Source: a virus. Taken from it: DNA of 64,000 bases. The stretch is from IMG/VR virus record IMGVR_UViG_3300034682_000252, positions 27,017 to 91,016 of that record, one strand, 5' to 3'. Below, piece after piece: positions 56,580 through 64,000 of the stretch. The translations under genes were made by a program, and so were the position numbers. Under the pieces are notes generated by a model that searched no databases, was not told the origin of the DNA, and saw only the letters and a program-made list of their open reading frames with translations. Position 1 is the first letter of the stretch. Each line of letters starts with the position of its first letter.

Positions 56580-59500
56580 CAAGCGATCCTTATCCAAAGA
56601 GTGATACGGGCATCAAAGTTGCCGCCAGAACCAAATGAGTAACCCAGGCACTTCCAGGTACCGGGCAGCGTGGTGCCATCCTGGTGTCGGTCGCCGGCCG
56701 TCGAAGGCACAAGGCTGGATCCCGCCACTGTGTTACCGATGTACTTGGATACGCCGGAGACATTGGACGCGAGCACATACGTGCCCACCTGGCCGTATCC
56801 GCTGGCCACAATATCGGAATTGCCTTGTGCTGCCGTGTGGTTGTGGGAGTTGTGCGGCGGGTTGTTGGGGCTGTACACCCGCTGGCCAGCCTCATGTATC
56901 GCACCCGCGGAGAACAGGTTGCCACTCGAATCAAGGCGCAGGCGATCGGTAACGGCCCCGCCACTACCATTGGATGTGGTGATCCGATAATTGCCGTCTG
57001 ACGTCAGGTAGGTGATAACCGCCGCCTTACCCGGAATATGGTATTCCGTCATCGGGTTGTTGGGATCTTCGATATATGCTCGCCAGCCCATATGCCAGTC
57101 TGTTTTCGCACCCTTCATCCAGTTGCGCACGGATGACGGGTCGCTGCAGTACCGGGTGAAGTTATCGGTGCTGTTGTTGACTCGGAATGCAATGGCTCCA
57201 CTCATCACCGATTCATTCCCGTAGGTCGTGCGGAGCAGTCGAGCATGAACGTCCGCTGACGCATCCCGCAGAGCCAGGGTGTTAGCGGTAGCGGCCGCAT
57301 CCTGGGTATTCAGGTCGGTGATGGTGGCGGCGGTGTGGGTGTGGCTGTTATCGACCACCGCCACGGTCAGGGTGACGTTGCCTGAACCATCAATGGACAC
57401 CGAACCGGTCGCGTCACCCGCCAGGGTGATCGTCCTAGCGGCCGCCCACTTGCTGGCAGAGACGGCGTTGGCGTTGATGCCCAGGGCGTCCGTGATGCCG
57501 TAGCCGGCAAGGGTGGTCGGGTTCGTACCACCAGTTACATGACCCTGAGTGTTCACGGTCACAGACCGATAGGTCCCTGCCGCCACCCCAGAAAGGTGAT
57601 GCTGGGCGCCAATGTTCCCGTTATCAACCACCACCCGCCAGTTCATCGCCGTGGTGCCTACGGTGCCAGTCTTTTTCCAGTCGTTGGTGAACAGCGCGGA
57701 GCCGTTGACCGACCCCTGATCTACCGTCACGACGGCGCCGGCGAGCTTGGCGGTGGTGTCTGCGTCGGTGGCGCGAGTCAGCACCCAGGCGACGCTGGCC
57801 GAGCCGGCCGTGGTCACGGTGTAGATGCCGTTCTGGGCTGCCGTGGTCTGGTTTTTCACCAGGACCCGGAAGCCTACCGGACAGGTCACGCCATCGATCG
57901 CCAAGGCAGCTACAGCGCTGGCGGTGAGGGTGGCGCCAGCCCCGGCCGAGCCGTTTGCATAGGTGGCATCGAGGTTTGCCGTGGTGGCGACGTCGGCGGC
58001 GCTCTTGTAAGGCTCCTCGATGGACAGGACACCCAGGGTTGCCCGGGCTGTTGCCGCATCGGCATCGTCCAGGAAGGTGCGAGCAAACGCGGTCAGCGTT
58101 GTTACCGCCGCTGCAGAGGAGCTTGTGAAGTAGGGCAGCCTGTCAGCCGCAGCCGTCACACCAGAGAGCGCGGTGAGGTTGCCATGCTTGGCCTGGGCAT
58201 CGGTAATGCCATAGCCGGCAAGGGTGGTCGGGTTCGTACCACCAGTTACATGACCCTGAGTGTTCACGGTCACAGACCGATAGGTCCCTGCCGCCACCCC
58301 AGAAAGGTGATGCTGGGCGCCAATGTTCCCGTTATCAACCACCACCCGCCAGTTCATCGCCGTGGTGCCTACGGTGCCAGTCTTTTTCCAGTCGTTGGTG
58401 AACAGCGCGGAGCCGTTGACCGACCCCTGATCTACCGTCACGACGGCGCCGGCGAGCTTGGCGGTGGTGTCTGCGTCGGTGGCGCGAGTCAGCACCCAGG
58501 CGACGCTGGCCGAGCCGGCCGTGGTCACGGTGTAGATGCCGTTCTGGGCTGCCGTGGTCTGATTTTTCACCAGGACCCGGAAGCCAACAGAGCAGGTCAC
58601 GCCATCGATCGCCAAGGCGGCTACAGCGCTGGCGGTGAGGGTGGCGCCGGCCCCGGCCGAGCCATTCGCATAGGTGGCGGCGAGGTTTGCCGTGGTGGCG
58701 ACGTCGGCGGCGCTCTTGTAAGGCTCCTCGATGGACAGGACACCCAGGGTTGCCCGGGCGGTTGCCGCATCGGCATCGTCCAGGAAGGTGCGAGCAAACG
58801 CGGTCAGCGTTGTTACCGCCGCTGCAGAGGAGCTTGTGAAGTAGGGCAGCCTGTCAGCCGCAGCCGTCACACTCGAGAGCGCGGTGAGGTTGCCATGCTT
58901 GGCCTGGGCATCGGTGATGCCGTAGCCGGCAAGGGTGGTCGGGTTCGTACCGGCCGTGACGTAGCCCATGGCATCGACGGTCACAGATCGATAGGTGCCA
59001 GCAGCGACGCCGGAGGCCTTGCCGGTCAGGGCAATCGAGATATTCGCCGAACCATCAAAGGTTCCACTGCCCGTCGCGTCACCGGTGAAGGTGATCGTGC
59101 GGGCGGTGGCCAGCTTGCTGGCCGAGACGGCATTGGCGTTAATGCCGAGGGCATCGGTGATGCCGTAGCCGGCGAGGGTTGTAGGCTTGCCGGAGGTGAT
59201 CTTGGACCAATCCAGGTTGGGAATGTCCGCGGCCACAAGTGCCATGCCGGCCGTGACGCGGCCTTTCGCATCGACGGTCACCTTGCCATAGGTGCCAGCA
59301 GTGACGCCGGAATTTGCCAGGGTCAGGGCGATCGCGGCGTTGGCGGTGCCATCAAAGCTGGCGGAACCGGTCGCATCGCCGGTGGTGGAAATGGTCCGGG
59401 CGGTGGCCAGCTTGGTGGCGCTGACGGCGTTGGCGTTGATGCCCAGGTACTTGGCGACCAGGGAAGTACCGCCCTCGTAAATGGTGTTTACGTAGGCACT

Positions 59501-62500
59501 CAGGAATTGCCAAGAACTTGACCCCAGAGAGCTCGCGCCTCCTGACTGGTATGGCAGCAAGCCCTGTGATGGCGTCCTGATCCAGCCAGAAGCATTACCG
59601 TCAGCCGGGACCAGACCCCAGTACCCGTAAAGGTATTCAGCCCTGGTCTGGCGGGCGTCATCCACACTCCCTAAGCCGACGTCGGAAGAAGTCGGTTTGT
59701 TGCCAGCGTGGTAATCCTCCTCATTGGTCACCACGTCGGTGATCGTGTAGGCGGTCGCATCAGGGATAAGCAATGGCAGTGCTGCATTGAAGGCGTGGCC
59801 GGTTGCAACCACCTCGCCATCAGACGCCACAGGCCGATACAGCGCGAAATAAACCTCGCTGTTGTAAGTCACTTCAACAATCTTGGCGGCGGCCACAGTG
59901 GCGCCGGAACGACGCTGCAGACTGACCAAGTTGCCGCTATAGGCAACAGTGACACTCACATCCACAAAATCGGTGTAGTTAAACGACCCTGCCGAACCGC
60001 GAGAGAACAAGATCCGCCCAACAAAGCCCGTCTTGTTCAGCAGGGTGCCGACATACTTTTTAGCCAACAGCACCAGGCAGGCCTTCGCATCAGTGCTCGA
60101 CCCCAAGTGATCGACCAAGCCGAACTGGCGATCACCAGCAGCTCGCCAGAAGTCGCCGGCAATCCCGCCGCCCGCAGCCGGCAAGGCGCCGATCTCTGCC
60201 AGCGACCAGGACAGGTTTGCGGTGCCATCAAAGGCCTTGCCCGTTCCACCCACGGTCAGGGTCCGGGCGGTGGCCAGCTTGCTGGCCGAGACGGCATTGG
60301 CGTTAATGCCGAGGGCATCGGTGATGCCGTAGCCGGCAAGAGTGGTCGGCTTGCCGGTGGTGATCTTGGACCAGTCCAGGCTGGGAATGTCCGCGGCCAC
60401 AAGTGCCATGCCGGCCGTGACGCGGCCTTTCGCATCGACGGTCACCTTGCCGTAGGTGCCAGCAGTGACGCCGGAATTTGCCAGGGTCAGGGCGATCGCG
60501 GCGTTGGCGGTACCGTCAAAGCTGGCGGAACCGGTGGCGTCGCCGGTGGTGGAAATGGTCCGGGCGGTGGCCAGCTTGGTGGCGCTGACGGCGTTGGCGC
60601 CTGCCGGCAAGGCGGCGGCTGCCAGGTCATAAGCCTTTTTCACCGCGCCCGCGGTGGCGTAGGTGGCATCGCTGGCGAGGTTGACGGCGCCGCTGGCCGC
60701 CCAGTTGTTGACGTTGCCAAGGCCCACGTCGGACGAGGTAGGTTTGTTTTCTGATGTGTAGTGAATAGCCCAGGCAGTGTCCGCATCCAGTGGAATGCCA
60801 GACAGTGAGAATCGAGAATAAACCACCCCATTGGCTGCAACGTACAACTGCGCTCTACGGTTAGAGTTGTACGTTGACTGCCATCCAGCGCCATGCGTTG
60901 GCACTTCATTTGTGGCAGGCTTTCCTCCATACGAGAGGAACTGGTTTTTAACCCCCATCGGTGTTGCGCCGCCGCCAAGGCCAAATCCACTCGGAGCTGC
61001 GCCAATATCATCCAGCGACCACGCAACATCTGCGCCGCCATTCACAGACTTCCCAGCATTGCCAATGGTCAGGGTGCGGGCAGCCCCCCAGTTCGCCGTG
61101 GTGATGTTCGCCGTGCCATCAAAGTTGGTGCCGTTGATGGCCCGAGCAGTCGCCAGCTTGCTGGCAGAGACTGCGTTGGCGTTGACCCCCAGGGCGCCCA
61201 CATCATCGGCGGTAGGTTTAAACCCGGTGGTATACATTTGCTTCTGAACAACAACAACCAGCCCACCCGGGTCAGTGTTGGTAGAGGAGTCGTTATAGAA
61301 CCCAATGGCATTACCACTCAGGACAGTCACTTTATGAGCCAACTGATAGGCTGGCGTTTTAAGCCAAAGCTCGAAAGTAGTTCCAGTGTCTTTTGTGTAG
61401 AGCGTTGGCTGACCGCTGTATAAGGCGAGGTTTGTTGACACAGCATCAACCATGACGACTCCAGCGCGAGACGCCATGCTAAGAATTACGTTGCTTCTTG
61501 CAGTACCACCATGGTCACCCAGACCGGTCAGGAGGAGAGTAACGTCCGCGTCCGTCCTGGCGATGTCACAAATCCTAGTCCAGCATGGCACCCCGCCAGA
61601 GGGGCGGCGAAGCGGGTATTGCGCTGCTGCATCCGTGATGCCATAGCCCGCAAGAGTGGTCGGCTTGCCGGTGGTGATCTTGGACCAGTCCAGGCTGGGA
61701 ATGTCCGCGGCCACAAGTGCCATGCCGGCCGTGACGCGGCCTTTCGCATCGACGGTCACCTTGCCGTAGGTGCCAGCAGTGACGCCGGAATTTGCCAGGG
61801 TCAGGGCGATCGCGGCGTTGGCGGTACCGTCAAAGCTGGCGGAACCGGTGGCGTCGCCGGTGGTGGAAATGGTCCGGGCGGTGGCCAGCTTGGTGGCGCT
61901 GACGGCGTTGGCGCCTGCCGGCAAGGCGGCGGCTGCCAGGTCATAAGCCTTTTTCACCGCGCCCGCGGTGGCGTAGGTGGCATCGCTGGCGAGGTTGACG
62001 GCGCCGCTGGCCGCCCAGTTGTTGACGTTGCCAAGGCCCACGTCGGTGGACGTCGGTTTATTCTGATCCGTGTAGACTTTTACCCAGTCAACCCAGTTGT
62101 TCATGCTTCTGGTGCGGAACGCCAGAGCGCCCGCCGCCTCCTGGAGCTGGAACATTTGTCCGGTACTGTCAGCACCACCAGAACGCCACATCTGGAGGAG
62201 AGGGCCGTACTTGTTATAGAAATTTACGCCAAGGTCACCGACGCTCGCATATATCCCAGATGAGTTACCGATCGCGTTAGCGTCAGCCTTTAACGGGCCA
62301 GTTTCACCTATGCCATGACCGCCCGGAGCGGCGCCGATTTCATCAAGGGTCCAGGTAACGTTACCACTGCCATTCACTGACTTACCCGTGCCCCCAATGG
62401 TCAGGGTGCGGGCGGTGCCCCAGTTCGCCGTGGTGATGTTCGCCGTGCCGTCAAAGTTGGTGCCGTTGATGGTCCTTGCGGTGGCCAGCTTGCTGGCAGA

Positions 62501-64000
62501 GACGGCGTTGGCGTTGATGCCCAGGGCGTCCGTGATGCCATAGCCGGCAAGAGTGGTCGGGTTCGTGCCACCAGTTACATGACCCTGAGTGTTCACGGTC
62601 ACAGACCGATAGGTCCCTGCCGCCACCCCAGAGGTGTGGTGCTGGGCGCCAATGTTCCCGCTATCAACCACTACCCGCCAGTTCATCGCCGTGGTGCCTA
62701 CGGTGCCAGTCTTTTTCCAGTCGTTGGTGAGCAGCGCGGAGCCGTTGACCGACCCCTGATCTACCGTCACGACGGCGCCGGCGAGCTTGGCGGTGGTGTC
62801 TGCGTCGGTGGCGCGAGTCAGCACCCAGGCGACGCTGGCCGAGCCGGCCGTGGTCACGGTGTAGATGCCGTTCTGGGCTGCCGTGGTCTGGTTTTTCACC
62901 AGGACCCGGAAGCCTACCGGACAGGTCACGCCATCGATCGCCAAGGCAGCTACAGCGCTGGCGGTGAGGGTGGCGCCAGCCCCGGCCGAGCCGTTTGCAT
63001 AGGTGGCATCGAGGTTTGCCGTGGTGGCGACGTCGGCGGCACTCTTGTAAGGCTCCTCGATGGACAGGACACCCAGGGTTGCCCGGGCGGTTGCCGCATC
63101 GGCATCGTCCAGGAAGGTGCGAGCGAATGCGGTCAGCGTTGTTACCGCCGCTGCAGAGGAGCTTGTGAAGTAGGGCAGCCTGTCAGCCGCCGCCGTCACA
63201 CCAGAGAGCGCGGTGAGGTTGTTGTGCTTGGCCTGGGCATCGGTAATGCCGTAGCCGGCAAGGGTGGTCGGGTTCGTACCGGCCGTGACGTAGCCCATGG
63301 CATCGACGGTCACAGATCGATAGGTGCCGGCAGCGACGCCGGAGGCCTTGCCGACCAGGTTGATGGTCACGTCAGCCGTGCCATCAAAGGAGGCGCTACC
63401 CGTTGAATCACCGGTGAAGGTGATCGTGCGGGCGGTGGCCAGCTTGGTGGCAGAGACGGCATTGGCATTGATGCCCAGGGCATCGGTGATGCCATAGCCC
63501 GCAAGAGTGGTCGGCTTGCCGGTGGCGATCTTGGACCAATCCAGATCAGGAATGTCAGCGGCTACCAGACTGACCCAGGAAAGAGATCCAGCAGTAGCGC
63601 CAGCCCGGAGGAATTTGGCGTTATTGGTGGTCCCGGTGGCGGGCACATGCAGGTTACCGTCGCCGGTCGGGTGACTGTAGTTGTTGGCACTGGCGGCGAT
63701 CCCGTCCAGCTTTGCCTTGTCGGCGGCTGACATGAAGCCAGCAACGGACGCGGTGGCTGCCCCGTGGGCTGCGCCGGTGGCGCCAACGTGCGATAGCGGG
63801 GCTGCATCGGTGATGCCGTAGCCGGCAAGAGTGGTCGGCTTGCCGGTGGTGATCTTGGACCAGTCCAGGCTGGGAATGTCCGCGGCCACAAGTGCCATGC
63901 CGGCCGTGACGCGGCCTTTCGCATCGACGGTCACCTTGCCATAGGTGCCAGCAGTGACGCCGGAATTTGCCAGGGTCAGGGCGATCGCGGCGTTGGCGGT
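56579..64000 (-). CDS. Giant repetitive tail fibre, 5' end outside window
   Basis: At least 2473 codons on the minus strand, open to the right edge. Low-complexity beta repeats (TLAGYGITDA, VTAGTYGKVTVDAKGRVTAG, NANAVSATKLATARTI) alternate with unique segments. The end (DARITLWIRIA) is a receptor-binding tip. Three 711-bp units and other shorter ones repeat. The fibre binds the host surface. The true start is outside the window; the Tfa gene follows directly. Confidence 0.93.
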   Translation of the reverse strand, partial: TANAAIALTLANSGVTAGTYGKVTVDAKGRVTAGMALVAADIPSLDWSKITTGKPTTLAGYGITDAAPLSHVGATGAAHGAATASVAGFMSAADKAKLDGIAASANNYSHPTGDGNLHVPATGTTNNAKFLRAGATAGSLSWVSLVAADIPDLDWSKIATGKPTTLAGYGITDALGINANAVSATKLATARTITFTGDSTGSASFDGTADVTINLVGKASGVAAGTYRSVTVDAMGYVTAGTNPTTLAGYGITDAQAKHNNLTALSGVTAAADRLPYFTSSSAAAVTTLTAFARTFLDDADAATARATLGVLSIEEPYKSAADVATTANLDATYANGSAGAGATLTASAVAALAIDGVTCPVGFRVLVKNQTTAAQNGIYTVTTAGSASVAWVLTRATDADTTAKLAGAVVTVDQGSVNGSALLTNDWKKTGTVGTTAMNWRVVVDSGNIGAQHHTSGVAAGTYRSVTVNTQGHVTGGTNPTTLAGYGITDALGINANAVSASKLATARTINGTNFDGTANITTANWGTARTLTIGGTGKSVNGSGNVTWTLDEIGAAPGGHGIGETGPLKADANAIGNSSGIYASVGDLGVNFYNKYGPLLQMWRSGGADSTGQMFQLQEAAGALAFRTRSMNNWVDWVKVYTDQNKPTSTDVGLGNVNNWAASGAVNLASDATYATAGAVKKAYDLAAAALPAGANAVSATKLATARTISTTGDATGSASFDGTANAAIALTLANSGVTAGTYGKVTVDAKGRVTAGMALVAADIPSLDWSKITTGKPTTLAGYGITDAAAQYPLRRPSGGVPCWTRICDIARTDADVTLLLTGLGDHGGTARSNVILSMASRAGVVMVDAVSTNLALYSGQPTLYTKDTGTTFELWLKTPAYQLAHKVTVLSGNAIGFYNDSSTNTDPGGLVVVVQKQMYTTGFKPTADDVGALGVNANAVSASKLATARAINGTNFDGTANITTANWGAARTLTIGNAGKSVNGGADVAWSLDDIGAAPSGFGLGGGATPMGVKNQFLSYGGKPATNEVPTHGAGWQSTYNSNRRAQLYVAANGVVYSRFSLSGIPLDADTAWAIHYTSENKPTSSDVGLGNVNNWAASGAVNLASDATYATAGAVKKAYDLAAAALPAGANAVSATKLATARTISTTGDATGSASFDGTANAAIALTLANSGVTAGTYGKVTVDAKGRVTAGMALVAADIPSLDWSKITTGKPTTLAGYGITDALGINANAVSASKLATARTLTVGGTGKAFDGTANLSWSLAEIGALPAAGGGIAGDFWRAAGDRQFGLVDHLGSSTDAKACLVLLAKKYVGTLLNKTGFVGRILFSRGSAGSFNYTDFVDVSVTVAYSGNLVSLQRRSGATVAAAKIVEVTYNSEVYFALYRPVASDGEVVATGHAFNAALPLLIPDATAYTITDVVTNEEDYHAGNKPTSSDVGLGSVDDARQTRAEYLYGYWGLVPADGNASGWIRTPSQGLLPYQSGGASSLGSSSWQFLSAYVNTIYEGGTSLVAKYLGINANAVSATKLATARTISTTGDATGSASFDGTANAAIALTLANSGVTAGTYGKVTVDAKGRVTAGMALVAADIPNLDWSKITSGKPTTLAGYGITDALGINANAVSASKLATARTITFTGDATGSGTFDGSANISIALTGKASGVAAGTYRSVTVDAMGYVTAGTNPTTLAGYGITDAQAKHGNLTALSSVTAAADRLPYFTSSSAAAVTTLTAFARTFLDDADAATARATLGVLSIEEPYKSAADVATTANLAATYANGSAGAGATLTASAVAALAIDGVTCSVGFRVLVKNQTTAAQNGIYTVTTAGSASVAWVLTRATDADTTAKLAGAVVTVDQGSVNGSALFTNDWKKTGTVGTTAMNWRVVVDNGNIGAQHHLSGVAAGTYRSVTVNTQGHVTGGTNPTTLAGYGITDAQAKHGNLTALSGVTAAADRLPYFTSSSAAAVTTLTAFARTFLDDADAATARATLGVLSIEEPYKSAADVATTANLDATYANGSAGAGATLTASAVAALAIDGVTCPVGFRVLVKNQTTAAQNGIYTVTTAGSASVAWVLTRATDADTTAKLAGAVVTVDQGSVNGSALFTNDWKKTGTVGTTAMNWRVVVDNGNIGAQHHLSGVAAGTYRSVTVNTQGHVTGGTNPTTLAGYGITDALGINANAVSASKWAAARTITLAGDATGSVSIDGSGNVTLTVAVVDNSHTHTAATITDLNTQDAAATANTLALRDASADVHARLLRTTYGNESVMSGAIAFRVNNSTDNFTRYCSDPSSVRNWMKGAKTDWHMGWRAYIEDPNNPMTEYHIPGKAAVITYLTSDGNYRITTSNGSGGAVTDRLRLDSSGNLFSAGAIHEAGQRVYSPNNPPHNSHNHTAAQGNSDIVASGYGQVGTYVLASNVSGVSKYIGNTVAGSSLVPSTAGDRHQDGTTLPGTWKCLGYSFGSGGNFDARITLWIRIA
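57521..58942 (-). repeat. Two tandem 711-bp fibre repeats
   Basis: Units 57521-58231 and 58232-58942 are nearly identical (237 codons each). They encode the part running from YRSVTVNTQGHV through NWRVVVDNGNIGAQ. Confidence 0.85.
60348..60732 (-). repeat. 385-bp fibre repeat, copy 1
   Basis: Nearly identical to 61662-62046 (offset 1314 bp). It encodes the collagen-like KVTVDAKGRVTAG and TGSASFDGTANAA strings. Confidence 0.8.
61662..62046 (-). repeat. 385-bp fibre repeat, copy 2
   Basis: Second copy; parts of the same unit also occur at 59184-59430 and 63837-64000. Confidence 0.8.
62561..63271 (-). repeat. Third 711-bp fibre repeat
   Basis: Same unit as the pair at 57521-58942, also exactly 711 bp, separated from them by about 3.6 kb of other fibre sequence. 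Confidence 0.85.

Noticed and set aside
56590-56598. TTATCCAAA near the fibre end, similar to half of a Gin/Cin crossover site
   Set aside because: Only one half matches. No inverted partner site, no invertase gene and no inverted alternative fibre end was seen, so there is no evidence of an invertible segment.
57539-59521. 660-codon rightward frame with repeats
   Set aside because: It is the mirror of the repetitive fibre gene; its repeats come from the fibre repeats on the other strand.
57521-63271. Regularly spaced repeats that might suggest a CRISPR array
   Set aside because: The units are 711 bp and coding. There are no short palindromic repeats with unique spacers and no cas genes.

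Overview
The window reads as a 64-kb piece of a P1-type phage-plasmid from a GC-rich gammaproteobacterium. Aeromonas, or a Vibrio or Shewanella relative, is my guess from base composition and from a lox-like site resembling that of a Vibrio P1-like plasmid; the host is not proven. Evidence for the P1 type: a RepA initiator close to P1 RepA behind an oriR-like array (DnaA box, four AGATCCC heptamers, five iterons); a Cre-class tyrosine recombinase with its own lox-like site; a two-gene terminase with a P1-style Dam-site cluster inside the small-subunit gene; and the block DarB-like giant protein / portal / prohead protease. P1's ParAB and Phd-Doc are not seen. Their places appear to be taken by an actin-type ParM/ParR pair and a MazEF-type toxin-antitoxin pair.

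Layout. 1-154: left-edge partial gene. 361-4375: rightward eight-gene operon (DHH phosphoesterase, nuclease-less DUF262 protein, small zinc-binding proteins). 4514-5726: Cre-like recombinase and lox-like site. 5970-7598: small accessory and membrane proteins. 7634-10557: leftward terminase genes with the pac-like cluster. 10899-12442: parM-parR. 12482-28708: long leftward run of about 35 small, overlapping accessory genes (zinc ribbons, winged-helix proteins, a HExxH protein, a PP-type phosphatase, a lipoprotein, a VRR-NUC nuclease, a long coiled coil). 28705-31399: leftward operon with an MT-A70 methyltransferase and two helix-turn-helix proteins. 31668-34514: origin, repA and two DNA-binding genes. 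34547-37209: prohead protease and portal. 37371-44470: DarB-like methyltransferase-helicase. 44614-46136: regulator, DUF4236 protein, mazEF. 46172-56017: amidase endolysin, large polyvalent proteins and holin. 56160-64000: tail-fibre assembly protein and a repetitive tail fibre that runs off the right edge.

Regulation. Two repeated non-coding motifs tie the window together. The asymmetric 9-mer TTAGGATGT occurs ten times exactly, plus close variants, nearly always just upstream of an operon and in either orientation, like the dispersed asymmetric C1 operators of P1. Pairs of the palindrome GGAAATATTTTCC, 20-31 bp apart, occur at four places, two of them beside small helix-turn-helix genes. 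Capsid, sheath and baseplate genes and a C1-like repressor are not in this window and presumably lie outside it.
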